Shown: one piece after another, positions 43,302 through 50,775 of the stretch | Position numbering within the stretch: position 1 is the first letter of the stretch | Layout of the letters: every line of letters begins with the position of its first letter | DNA from: Peptococcaceae bacterium | GTDB lineage: Bacteria; Bacillota; Desulfitobacteriia; Desulfitobacteriales; Syntrophobotulaceae | Assembly: GCA_012839895.1 (NCBI GenBank) | Contig: DUML01000062.1 | Location: forward strand, 1 to 50,775 | Direction: 5' to 3' | Length of the DNA stretch: 50,775 nt | Program-made: the position numbers and the translations under genes | The notes under the pieces: generated by a model | What the model was told of the DNA's origin: nothing | What the model saw: only the letters and a program-made list of their open reading frames with translations | Database searches by the model: none

Positions 43302-43834
43302 AAAACAACATCTTTATAGGCAGGATCTTGAATACCGATCCTTAATCTGCTTATTTTAGTCCTTCCTGAAAGCTGAACCAGCACATTGCCCTTAGTAAAA
43401 CAATCCTGGCTAATTTCCTTAAAGCCCCGCTTTTCCATGACCTCGCGGGCGCTTAAATAATCATCGCCAACTCTAATTCCCAGGATACTATGGGCCGGAT
43501 TTTCCGTTTCAATCATGGCTACTTTATCGGCATCATGGCTACTTTATCGGCAAACAAGCCAACTGCCGAAGTCATGACAAAAATCTTCTCCTTATCGAAT
43601 CTCCAGCCGTCTCCGCCCATCCCGGGAACAAACTTGCCTTTTCCCAGAGTATTTTGTAACTGCTCTACCGTCATCATCAATTGAACACCGGCTACGGATA
43701 TTTCCCTGTTGTAATACTTGGCTTCCCAAAGAGGGTAGTTTTTATACACTACCACCCCCAAGACTACAAATATTGCCAGGCCGATAAAAAATATTATTCC
43801 CAGTACACGATTTTCAATCCTTTTGCTGAGTCAT
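43298..43834 (-). pseudogene. Single-helix membrane protein gene split by a 20-bp tandem duplication
   Basis: Two adjacent minus-strand frames belong to one protein. Upstream: a helix (NRVLGIIFFIGLAIFVVLGVV) and an outer domain with EISVAGVQLMMTVEQLQNTLG, ending FADKVAM. Downstream: the same protein continues IETENPAHSILGIRVGDDYLS. They are separated by an exact 20-base duplication (43512-43551) that shifts the frame by two. Near the start, ATG 43834 is also out of frame with the helix by one base, so a second lesion is likely. The repeated 'VAGVQLxMTxEQxxxxLG / GIRVGDxYLSAREVMEKRG' pattern looks like a two-repeat outer domain. Function unknown. Confidence 0.7.
43512..43551. repeat. Exact 20-bp tandem duplication causing a frameshift
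   Basis: ATCATGGCTACTTTATCGGC occurs twice in direct succession. Removing one copy joins the two reading frames of the surrounding gene exactly (FADKVAM then IETEN). Confidence 0.92.
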
Positions 43835-44114
43835 CTTATTAAGTATTCTACAATTGCTTCCCACTCCTTCAATTTCTCTGAGAATTTCATGGTGTTAGCC
43901 GGACTTGAACTCCAGGGCACCCAATGTATCCCTTCTTCAAATTAATAAATCCAAGATCTAATACAATTTTTTCTCTAAATAACTCAAAAAATTTTCTGAC
44001 TTAATTGCAATTTTTTTCAAGGTATTAGAAATACTAATTATAAAACTCTTTAAGTGTACTATGGTTTAACCCAAAAATCGCCATTAACAAAAAAATAAAT
44101 ATTGGGAGGCAATT

Positions 44115-45179
44115 ATGAACAATACACAACAAATTAATATCCAAAACCAACCCGAACAAGTTCCGACCGGAACTGTTCAACATAGTTTTTTTAAAATAAA
44201 GCCTACGTCATCAGAGATTTATCATCTTTGGTCAACATATATTGCTTACAGCATGGCATGTGCGATGCAAAAACATATGGTCGCTAAATCCCAAGACCCT
44301 GATTTTAAAAACGTTTTACAAACAGCCTTGGATTCATCGACTCATCATATCCAGCAAATGGAAGAGATATTTAAAGCTATTGATCACCCTATTCCCGATG
44401 CTTTCGGGGAAAAGGATGTTGATATAAACGCACCGCCATTATTCGAAGAAATATACTGTGTAAAATACACAAGGCTTTTAAGCAAAAGTATTCTGATAAA
44501 TCATAGTCGTGCTTATGGTGATTCTTCCCGTACGGATTTTATAGATTTATTTGGCGGTTTTATTGATGATACCAAAAAGATTATAAGACTTGCAGACGAT
44601 GTGCTTTTAGCCAAAGCTCTCTTTCATAAATCGCCAACAATTATAAAACCTGACAAGGTGGATTATATCCACAATAAAAAATATTACGGCTCTTTTTGGG
44701 GTAGCGACAGGCCTTTAAATGCAATGGAAATAAGTAATATTTATAATTTAATGGACTTTAAAACGGCCATGAAAACTTTAAAGGTGGGATTTGCTCAAGT
44801 CATCAAGACCGAAAAACTCAAGAAGCATTTAAACAGAGGAATCAAAATGGCTGACAAACAATTAAAAGTGCTTGGCTCCATACTGAAAAAAGAACGTTTG
44901 CCCGAACCCACTTCCATGGACTTTTGGGTTACAAATTCCAAAGAATCTCCATATAGTGAAAGACTAATGATGTTCCATGTTACTATCACTTTGGCATATA
45001 TTGTATCCTACTATGGACTCGGTTTAACAAATAGTTTAAGAAAAGATGTTATTTTAAGCTTCAGTCGTCTCATGTTAGAAGTTATGGAATACATCAAAGA
45101 CGGGACAGACCTATTGATTGAAAACGGCTGGATGGAAAGAGTACCGGGAACAGTTGACCGTCAAGAATTATTGCATTAA
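44115..45179 (+). CDS. DUF3231 family protein
   Basis: A 354-residue soluble helical protein of the DUF3231 family found in spore-forming Firmicutes. It has two homologous halves, each beginning 'S-E-I-Y/N...LW/MD' (PTSSEIYHLWSTYIAYSMAC and NAMEISNIYNLMDFKTAMKT) and each containing a Coat_F/ferritin-like helical pair (HHIQQMEEIFKAIDHPIPDAFG; LKVLGSILKKERLPEP). Tightly bound metal or a structural spore role has been suggested by fold, not shown. GGGAGG precedes the ATG. It sits near the CotF-like run, which supports a spore link. The upstream gap 43835-44114 has no gene. Confidence 0.82.
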   Translation: MNNTQQINIQNQPEQVPTGTVQHSFFKIKPTSSEIYHLWSTYIAYSMACAMQKHMVAKSQDPDFKNVLQTALDSSTHHIQQMEEIFKAIDHPIPDAFGEKDVDINAPPLFEEIYCVKYTRLLSKSILINHSRAYGDSSRTDFIDLFGGFIDDTKKIIRLADDVLLAKALFHKSPTIIKPDKVDYIHNKKYYGSFWGSDRPLNAMEISNIYNLMDFKTAMKTLKVGFAQVIKTEKLKKHLNRGIKMADKQLKVLGSILKKERLPEPTSMDFWVTNSKESPYSERLMMFHVTITLAYIVSYYGLGLTNSLRKDVILSFSRLMLEVMEYIKDGTDLLIENGWMERVPGTVDRQELLH

Positions 45180-45202
45180 AAATAAAGCTTTCCAACAACG
45201 CC

Positions 45203-45235
45203 AAAGAGCCAAAGACTATGTTCCTTGGCTCTTTT
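45203..45235 (+). terminator. Terminator after the DUF3231 gene
   Basis: AAAGAGCCAA pairs with TTGGCTCTTT over ten perfect base pairs, followed by a short T-run. Confidence 0.85.
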
Positions 45236-45266
45236 ATTCATATTAGCTAAGTTGCGGATTAATAAT

Positions 45267-45749
45267 CTATTTATGTAATCCGAGATAGACAGTTTGTCCC
45301 ACAAACCCTGATTCCAGGTCATCCCAAAACCTATCCCTTAGTATTTCAGGATAGACACTTATCTTTGTGCTTTCAATCTCCTCCTTACTCATAAACCGGG
45401 ATTCAACAATGCATTGCTCATCTAATTCAGGATCTACCCCTGTTTCTATATCATAATTATCCACTTCTGCCGTAAAATAAAGCTCCACATGATGCACTTT
45501 TTCGTCATGTCCCTGGATATGTTCCTCAATGAACTCCCTTACATATATTAAGCTCTTAGGTTCACACTCAATACCGCACTCTTCCTTTGTTTCTCTAATA
45601 ATAGCTTCAATTGCACTTTCTTCGTTTTCCAGCCTTCCCCCAGGTAATGTCCACCATTCTTCACCTGTAACCGGATTTCTGTGCAAGACAAGAAGAACCT
45701 CTTTTAAGCTATTAAGGATAATTGCTGCTGCCCTTACACTAAATATCAT
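45267..45749 (-). CDS. NUDIX hydrolase
   Basis: A 160-residue NUDIX protein. The Nudix box is complete: GRLENEESAIEAII, then RETKEECGI, matching G-x5-E-x7-R-E-U-x-E-E-x-G-U, which binds the catalytic Mg. These enzymes cleave nucleoside diphosphates linked to another group. The WWTLPGG stretch is typical of MutT-like members, but the substrate is not predictable. The C-terminal FVGQTVYLGLHK extension is ordinary. It is a single gene. Confidence 0.88.
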   Translation of the reverse strand: MIFSVRAAAIILNSLKEVLLVLHRNPVTGEEWWTLPGGRLENEESAIEAIIRETKEECGIECEPKSLIYVREFIEEHIQGHDEKVHHVELYFTAEVDNYDIETGVDPELDEQCIVESRFMSKEEIESTKISVYPEILRDRFWDDLESGFVGQTVYLGLHK

Positions 45750-45920
45750 TTAAACCCTTCCTTAATCCGAATAAACTTTAAACTCCAAGCCAAAATCACC
45801 TTCAACGATGTGTAGTCCCAACAACCTAATATTCAAATTAAGGAGTTGAGTCTACCATAGAAGGTAGTCTCTTAAGACACTTTCTGCATTACTATTCATC
45901 GATTCATCCTCTAATAACCT

Positions 45921-46085
45921 TTATTCATCATCCAATAACCTTCGATAGTCAATTATATTAATTTCTTCAAAGGAATCCATTAATGTATCAAGCACTTTTT
46001 TAATATCTCTCTCTTTTGCTCTATCTAATCCCCATAATATCATCCCAATTAAGATAGAAACAATTATGACAGTACTCAGCTTCAT
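45921..46085 (-). CDS. Small single-helix membrane protein (54 aa)
   Basis: A 54-residue protein, MKLSTVIIVSILIGMILWGL then a charged helix (DRAKERDIKKVLDTLMDSF). One membrane helix at 3-20 with a cytoplasmic acidic tail. AAAGGG precedes ATG 46085; the frame opens ten codons earlier without a better ribosome site. No family recognised. A short repeat (CTCTAATAACC / ATCCAATAACC) lies around its stop. It follows the next orphan gene on the same strand by about 40 bases. Confidence 0.45.
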   Translation of the reverse strand: MKLSTVIIVSILIGMILWGLDRAKERDIKKVLDTLMDSFEEINIIDYRRLLDDE

Positions 46086-46126
46086 TATCCCTTTGTACAG
46101 GACGAATGATATCAATAAATAAGGAA

Positions 46127-46393
46127 TTAAACAAATGCTAAATTTATATATCTATAACTGGAGGGATTATGAAATTCTACAGATATTAAAGAAAACTCGC
46201 TTTTTGGTGAGAAAACTATTTCAATACTAGGGGAGAATAAATTCTTTAAACCTTTTCTTTTTTTTCTGAAAAATACACCTGAAGGTATTTTTTCACAATC
46301 ATATTTATCGTTGCGAATTAGGTGTCTCTCAATTCGTTGATTAAATTCTTCTAATCCTATATTAGCTTTATAGTATAGGTCTTTATAACTCAT
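46127..46393 (-). CDS. Hypothetical soluble protein (88 aa)
   Basis: An 88-residue protein, MSYKDLYYKANIGLEEFNQR at the start, a basic middle (FFRKKRKGLKNLF), then a beta-like end (IEIVFSPKSEFSLISVEF). CCAGGAGG lies seven bases before ATG 46393, a convincing start. I recognise no family. It and the small membrane protein downstream form a two-gene unit in an otherwise sparse, eroded region. Confidence 0.5.
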   Translation of the reverse strand: MSYKDLYYKANIGLEEFNQRIERHLIRNDKYDCEKIPSGVFFRKKRKGLKNLFSPSIEIVFSPKSEFSLISVEFHNPSSYRYINLAFV

Positions 46394-46569
46394 TTTTTTG
46401 CCTCCTGGCAACGTTTAATTCCCAAGATTTAAAATACCGTTCCCGCAGCGTCGTATTATGTATATTCGCATAATATATCTTTATCTACTATATCTATGTT
46501 GCGCACTGCACAACTCCACTCCCAAAACTTTAATATGCATTTGTCCAACTTTCTTTGACCAGCGAGTTT

Positions 46570-46755
46570 CTATTCTTGATCATCAGTCGATACACTGTTC
46601 ATAGTTTTATGGGTCTTACTCTCGATATAAATATCCAAAGCTTTAATACCTTTAGTCAAAAACCTGAGAAGCTGGATTAAACACGCAAATACTAAAATCC
46701 AAAAAACTTCCACGAAAATAGGCATTGCAGTGAGCCACCCTAACTTATTTGGCAT
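46570..46755 (-). CDS. Small membrane protein (61 aa)
   Basis: A 61-residue protein with one long hydrophobic helix (PIFVEVFWILVFACLIQLL) followed by a polar tail (GIKALDIYIESKTHKT). AGGAGGAGGG lies eleven bases before the ATG, somewhat far. No family is recognised. It stands alone, with about 200 bases on either side that hold no other gene. Confidence 0.45.
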   Translation of the reverse strand: MPNKLGWLTAMPIFVEVFWILVFACLIQLLRFLTKGIKALDIYIESKTHKTMNSVSTDDQE

Positions 46756-46958
46756 AGGATTTATAGCCCTCCTCCTTTGCTTTTAATTATATTCCATTTC
46801 TTAAATAGTTCATTTCTCAAATAGCTTCTTCCTTTTCTATAACGGATAATTCTGTTGATCTTTTCTCCTTTTTTAGGAATCTATAAGGTCTTCCTTTATT
46901 CTTACTTATACTGTTGAAATTATGGCTTATTAAGATATATTAATTCCAAATGACCTCA

Positions 46959-48272
46959 CTATTTCTTGACGATGAATTTTGGCCACCGTGATTTATAGGG
47001 TTGACCATATTCTGACAAAAACCTCATTTGCATTGCATTTTTGGGACAATGGTTTACGCAACCGAAACAAAGATAACAGGTCCCTTTAGCCTTTGGAATA
47101 CCGGACTCAGAACTAAACCTATTTATTGGACAATAATTTTCGCAGAAGTTGCACCCTATACATCTTCTTCGCCATACATATGTACGATATAAGAACCTGT
47201 TTATCCACCTATTATCAAGTAGAAAACCTAGTAGAGCTAGCGGTGTCGGCCAAAGAATAAGAGGAAGTCCGGTTTTTTCTCCTCTTGAAAACTCTTTCGC
47301 GACGGTAATCAGGAACTCAATATCTTTCTTGAATGGGGTAAGGGAATCAATAAACCGCCATAGTGATTTTGGGCCGATGCGAAATGTTGGAACGTTTAAC
47401 GGATATGTACTCCATAACCGTCCAATGACTCGATAACCCCGCAGAGCCAGGAGTGTCCATGCTATGAATCCGGCGTTTTCCGGTCCGCCGGCTGATGTAT
47501 ATAGAATAAAAGCCGGTTTTCCCTTGCCACTGGGCAAATCTCTCAATAAGTATTCAATCAGAGGCCACGGGGGTTTCCAACCACTAACGGGAAAAGCAAG
47601 TATTAAGGTATCACCGTCTAAAATGGGAGCGAATTCTTCCTTCCGGTGGAATCGATGAACTATTACTGTTATGTCATTCTCTTGCAAAGTATCGGTAAAT
47701 TTCTCTACATAGTGCCCAGTATTGCCTGAAAAAGAACATAAAATAAGGTCAACTTTCTGCGGACAATGAGAATTCGTTTGGCGGATAGTCTCAAGGGTAT
47801 ATACTGATACCCATACCAGTGTAATTCCTAAGAAAACTATTTCAATAAATCCAAACGAGTTACTGAGAACAGCAAAAGCAGTCCAGCCTACAATGCAAAT
47901 GACGGATACCAAAATTGCAATGCGTGATTTAAGTCTGTGGCCTAGCAGAACTACAACCACTGCCACAAGGGGGATATACCACATTGCCCCTTGCCGAGAA
48001 AGGAAAGTATCTAAAATTAGCCAAACAAGTGGTATAACTGAAACTTCAAACAAAACCGACCATGAACGATACGCAAAAAACAAGGGAAGCATGGCAATTG
48101 CCCAAGCTAACAAATCCTGAGTAAGAGTAATGTGGTTAACCACAAACCCCAGGCTAATGAAATATAAAACGGTAAAAGTAAACGTTAACCACAGTACAGT
48201 CCTCGAACCCAGATAATTCAACCCAAACTTCCCTTCTCTCATACTCCAATATTCTCTTACAACCGCTTCCAT
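46959..48272 (-). CDS. Membrane-flavodoxin-ferredoxin fusion (EFR1-type)
   Basis: A 437-residue fusion. Residues 20-160 hold five to six membrane helices. Residues 175-330 are a flavodoxin-like domain (DLILCSFSGNTGHYVEKF with the FMN phosphate loop SGNTGHY). Residues 368-410 are an 8Fe ferredoxin (CIGCNFCENYCP and CYLCFGCVNHCP). The flavodoxin plus ferredoxin part matches EFR1-type proteins; the N-terminal membrane domain is an unusual addition that would place the redox module at the membrane. Start is uncertain: ATG 48272 lacks a ribosome site, while TTG 48221 follows AGAAGGGAAG. It probably moves electrons between soluble carriers and a membrane partner. Confidence 0.8.
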   Translation of the reverse strand: MEAVVREYWSMREGKFGLNYLGSRTVLWLTFTFTVLYFISLGFVVNHITLTQDLLAWAIAMLPLFFAYRSWSVLFEVSVIPLVWLILDTFLSRQGAMWYIPLVAVVVVLLGHRLKSRIAILVSVICIVGWTAFAVLSNSFGFIEIVFLGITLVWVSVYTLETIRQTNSHCPQKVDLILCSFSGNTGHYVEKFTDTLQENDITVIVHRFHRKEEFAPILDGDTLILAFPVSGWKPPWPLIEYLLRDLPSGKGKPAFILYTSAGGPENAGFIAWTLLALRGYRVIGRLWSTYPLNVPTFRIGPKSLWRFIDSLTPFKKDIEFLITVAKEFSRGEKTGLPLILWPTPLALLGFLLDNRWINRFLYRTYVWRRRCIGCNFCENYCPINRFSSESGIPKAKGTCYLCFGCVNHCPKNAMQMRFLSEYGQPYKSRWPKFIVKK

Positions 48273-48753
48273 AATAATTATATAAATCTGGATTGGTGGA
48301 ACTAGGCCATAACATATTAGTTTTCAGTAATTCAGATACTGTTTTAAAGGTATAGCCCTGCTCCCAAAGCCCTCTAACTATCCCCTCAATTGACTTAACT
48401 GATTCCTCCCTACTGTCATACATAACATGCAATAAAATAATCGAACCAGGCTTAACATTCTCTAAAACATATTTCGTGATGTTTTCGGAACTGCTAGCCA
48501 CTTCTGGATACGTCTCCGGTTCTAAATCCCACATTATTGTTTTCCGGTTATGTTGTTTTAGATAAAAAGTTAATTCTCCACCAATTACAAAAAAGGTTGC
48601 TTTGACGTTGAGATCATTTAGAATAGATAGGACTCTGTCCGTATTGTACGTAGGTCCATCATCAAAAGTCAGTGCTACAACTTTTTCTGTTGTATCAATT
48701 CTAGGATAAATATCTCCAAAAAACTGAAATGTTCTTGATTTCGAAACATATAA
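48154..48753 (-). pseudogene. Polysaccharide deacetylase (NodB-type) with internal deletion
   Basis: One open minus-strand frame holds the start of a NodB domain (KVVALTFDDGP, then LNDLNVKATFFVIGGEL). It jumps directly to the C-terminal part (LKQHNRKTIMWDLEPE, SIILLHVMYDSREES, GYTFKTVSELL). About 80 residues between them are absent, including the His-x-x-x-His zinc site and the RPPYG motif. There is no start codon or signal peptide before the fragment, and homology ends near 48322 while the frame runs on into the next gene. It cannot be an active deacetylase. The join is in frame, so it looks like a clean deletion. Confidence 0.75.
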
Positions 48754-48763
48754 TTACTTTGTA

Positions 48764-49108
48764 TTAAAGATGTCTATTTACATAATCAAAAATCTCATTT
48801 GCTAGTTTATGTTCAGGATCTTTAATTCTATAAAAGAAAGAGGTATTTGCAGCTGAGTACCTTATGAGATAATCCTTTGTTATTATGAAGTGAAATGGAT
48901 ATACTCTATTTTTTTGAGAATCATGAACAACTAAATCAATGAAAATTGAATCAGAATCTAAGCTAGTTAGAGAACTAAAATTGATTACTCTCCGGCACGT
49001 ATATCCACGAAAAATGTTAAAGAACTCCTCTAAATCTTCATTATCAGAAATTTCTATTCGCCCAATCCTAACCCCTTGATCATTTCTGCTTTTCAAGTTT
49101 GCCGCCAC
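48764..49108 (-). CDS. Hypothetical protein (114 aa)
   Basis: A 114-residue soluble protein with GRIEISDNEDLEEFFNIFRG, then SIFIDLVVHDSQKNRVYPF, ending ANEIFDYVNRHL. The pattern is mixed alpha/beta with no signal or membrane segment. The best available start is GTG 49108, but it has only a weak GAGAG nearby and overlaps a degenerate fragment in another frame. It may be the end of a larger lost gene. No family recognised. Confidence 0.4.
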   Translation of the reverse strand: MAANLKSRNDQGVRIGRIEISDNEDLEEFFNIFRGYTCRRVINFSSLTSLDSDSIFIDLVVHDSQKNRVYPFHFIITKDYLIRYSAANTSFFYRIKDPEHKLANEIFDYVNRHL

Positions 49109-49256
49109 TCTCTAGACCAGTATCGCGATAATTATCATCAAATTGAAAAAAATTATTCAAACAATACGCTCTAACTTTATTAGACACAGGTTTGCCGCAA
49201 ATTGAACATCTTGTTTGAGAACTGCCTGATTGAAAACGTGCATCCTTTCTAGTTCT
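49080..49256 (-). pseudogene. Zinc-knuckle C-terminal fragment (nuclease-like)
   Basis: A minus-strand frame without a start codon reads TRCSICGKPVSNKVRAYCLN, a CxxCG...C knuckle like the one closing some NERD/restriction-type nucleases ('CSKCGK.VSEKV...YCL'). It ends GGKLEKQK at a TGA. The upstream domain is absent, and the fragment overlaps the next reading frame. It is read as a remnant; the nuclease link is a resemblance only. Confidence 0.35.
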
Positions 49257-49273
49257 GTTTTACTCTCATGTTC

Positions 49274-49993
49274 CTATTCTATCCTTGACATAATCTTACG
49301 CCATGTTTCTTTGGTTAAAAAACTCTCTTCAACTTGCTCTTCTAATTCCAAAAAGCGTTTATACGGAATGCTGAATGAAAGAATGTCTTTGTCAATATAT
49401 TGGCGTGCGGAAGGGTCCGTTAGTCCGATAACACACTTTGGGTCCTCCTTCTCAGCTTGCTCTAGGGCATACAGTACAGACTGCTGACAGCCGGAACCAA
49501 AGTCTACTTTAACGTTGTCTTGAGTTGGTTTATCGTAATTTGCGAAAAATATTAGTGCTGAAAGTTGATCTGCATTCGCCAGGAAGATAATAATTTCTGG
49601 CGTTTCATCTTCAGCCAATTCCGATAAGGGTTTAAAAATAATATACTTTGCGGGTTCAACTTCAGGTAAGCCGGTTGCGAATTTCGCTGCCAACTCCGGG
49701 GTTTTCTTATAAAATTCCCCTTCTCTACCACCCGGAACACCAGTTGACAAGAAATGTTCAATAAAACCTAATTGAAAACGATTGAAGCCAAGTCCAACTT
49801 TGCCGCCCCGACAATTCGTAGTCTTATCTTCAAATACCGCAACTCGTCCTTTAGCTGAGGCACTTAACATGGAAATAACACAACCCCATTTCCCTTCCTG
49901 AAACTCCATAGCGCCCCCAGGTTTCACATTTGAGCGCAAAACAGCAACCGGTTGAGTTTTCAACTTAATCGCATCAGCAATTTTACTTTTCAT
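49274..49993 (-). CDS. DUF169 family protein
   Basis: A 239-residue soluble protein of the DUF169 family. Family blocks are [10 protein letters not shown] at the start, [20 protein letters not shown] and [14 protein letters not shown] with conserved Cys, and a late [16 protein letters not shown]. Conserved Cys residues suggest metal or redox binding; relatives occur mainly in anaerobes and archaea. TAGGAGGG lies before the ATG. It ends just upstream of the zinc-knuckle fragment. The biochemical role is unknown. Confidence 0.83.
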   Translation of the reverse strand: MKSKIADAIKLKTQPVAVLRSNVKPGGAMEFQEGKWGCVISMLSASAKGRVAVFEDKTTNCRGGKVGLGFNRFQLGFIEHFLSTGVPGGREGEFYKKTPELAAKFATGLPEVEPAKYIIFKPLSELAEDETPEIIIFLANADQLSALIFFANYDKPTQDNVKVDFGSGCQQSVLYALEQAEKEDPKCVIGLTDPSARQYIDKDILSFSIPYKRFLELEEQVEESFLTKETWRKIMSRIE

Positions 49994-50195
49994 AAAAATA
50001 ACCCTCCTAATTTATTTTTTTGATTCTCAATATGTCATATAACGTTCAGGACTTTCCACAGCGTTATACGACATTCATATTGGCAAAATTGCGGAAAATA
50101 ATTTACTTCTTTTTTCGCAATCCTAGATAATATCCTTTCTGTTGTGCAATCTCGTCAAGTATAGAGTGTAGAACTTTGATAACACCTTGAACGAA

Positions 50196-50762
50196 TCATA
50201 TTTTGCTCCCGCCTTTTAGGGTACCTAAGGGTAAAAAGAACATGGAGGCTAGCGCTACCGAGCGAATTAGCCCCATAGTGCCAGAACGATAGGCACCGAT
50301 TGCCAATAGTATCCAGCCAGCCATCATCCAGCCATTAAAATAGCGGATGATATGGAACGCTTGGTACGAGTCATTTACTGCTTTTATTGCATGTTCAAGG
50401 CTTTGTACATTTACGAGTTGAAAGGCCAAATGATCAATCCCGCCATGAAAAACACGCCCAATTAGACCTAAGATAGTGAGCATGCCACCCCAAACTGCTA
50501 AAGCGGGATGTTTCATCCCGATGAATCTTACTAAGGTAATGATCCCAGGCCAGAGGAAAAGGCAGCCGAGTACAAAGCAACTATAGGCGGCTGTGATAAG
50601 TACAGGATGCTCGGCATAGGCGGCAAGCTGCGCGTCATAAAAATAATGAAATTGTACCCTTAGGAGAGCGGCCGCTAGTAGTAAGAGCGGTCCGATGATT
50701 AAGGAGAGGCCTCCCATCCAGCGCCCTGGGAACCAAAAGGTATTGTTATTTTGTTCATTCAT
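50196..50762 (-). CDS. Six-helix membrane protein of unknown function
   Basis: A 188-residue membrane protein with hydrophobic segments near 17-36, 53-72, 78-100 (weak), 89-107, 140-160 and 163-180. A polar N-terminus (MNEQNNN) and a His-containing loop (FHGGIDHLAFQ) between the middle helices are the only distinctive parts. No catalytic motif is recognised. It lies at the window edge, with about 200 bases of AT-rich, gene-free sequence to the DUF169 gene. Confidence 0.6.
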   Translation of the reverse strand: MNEQNNNTFWFPGRWMGGLSLIIGPLLLLAAALLRVQFHYFYDAQLAAYAEHPVLITAAYSCFVLGCLFLWPGIITLVRFIGMKHPALAVWGGMLTILGLIGRVFHGGIDHLAFQLVNVQSLEHAIKAVNDSYQAFHIIRYFNGWMMAGWILLAIGAYRSGTMGLIRSVALASMFFLPLGTLKGGSKI

Positions 50763-50775
50763 TTATGTTCATTCC

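Noticed and set aside
43890-43920. tRNA-like 3' end on the minus strand (GGAGTTCAAGTCC, then GGCTAACACCA)
   Set aside because: The T-arm does not pair properly (A.C and G.G mismatches) and no D-arm, anticodon arm or 5' acceptor strand can be found upstream; at best a decayed attachment-site remnant.

Overview
The window reads like a chromosome segment of a low-to-mid GC, spore-forming, anaerobic Clostridia-type Firmicute, plausibly of the Peptococcaceae/Desulfitobacterium group. That rests on Gram-positive Shine-Dalgarno sites (AAGGAGG), CotF-like spore-coat genes, an S-layer (SLH) protein, oxygen-sensitive radical-SAM and Mo/Fe-S enzymes, and a selenocysteine-containing SelD. The genus is an inference.

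Region 1 (1-11.3 kb): an IS3-type insertion-sequence end abuts a methyl-accepting chemotaxis protein remnant. Then comes a minus-strand catabolic block: an OFA-type MFS carrier, an AAHS (aromatic acid) MFS carrier, two tiny proteins, a two-cluster ferredoxin and a 746-residue molybdopterin enzyme. Next are an AcoR-like sigma-54 activator and an aldehyde dehydrogenase. Good -24/-12 sites lie upstream of the molybdoenzyme and of the aldehyde dehydrogenase, so the activator probably switches on both.

Region 2 (11.3-17.2 kb): an HD hydrolase, a membrane-anchored beta-propeller protein, an ECF sigma factor overlapping its zinc-finger anti-sigma factor, and YlmH. Region 3 (17.3-22.7 kb) is a selenium block: yedE, yedF, a DUF3343 gene and selD form an operon. 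Divergent to it is a cysteine-desulfurase-like gene, followed by a LysR regulator. selD must be extended upstream through an in-frame TGA, so its real start is GTG at 18429.

Region 4 (22.8-32.4 kb): aspartate-semialdehyde dehydrogenase, glutamate dehydrogenase, acpS-nnr-alr, and a GntR-RCK_C (BusR-like) regulator divergent from a KamA-family enzyme. The KamA-family protein carries the Lys/Asn pair (K340, N377) that marks glutamate 2,3-aminomutase rather than lysine 2,3-aminomutase. Its promoter is overlaid by the perfect inverted repeat CTGACAAC-N17-GTTGTCAG. Together these suggest an osmotically controlled beta-glutamate locus, the most interesting system in the window.

Region 5 (32.2-39 kb): a ~180 bp palindromic element, a YhcC-like radical-SAM protein, the AmmeMemoRadiSam pair (one gene a fusion of the Memo and AMMECR1 parts), YbaK, a UPF0316 protein, citrate synthase, and a YgbA-family gene broken by an in-frame TAG. 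Region 6 (39.4-45.2 kb): an SLH-domain exported protein, a tandemly paired array of four CotF-like genes, a gene freshly broken by a 20 bp tandem duplication, and a DUF3231 protein. Region 7 (45.2-50.8 kb) is accessory and eroded: a NUDIX hydrolase, small orphan proteins, a membrane-flavodoxin-ferredoxin fusion, a deacetylase missing its middle, a zinc-knuckle fragment, a DUF169 protein and a membrane protein. No rRNA gene, complete tRNA gene or CRISPR array was seen.
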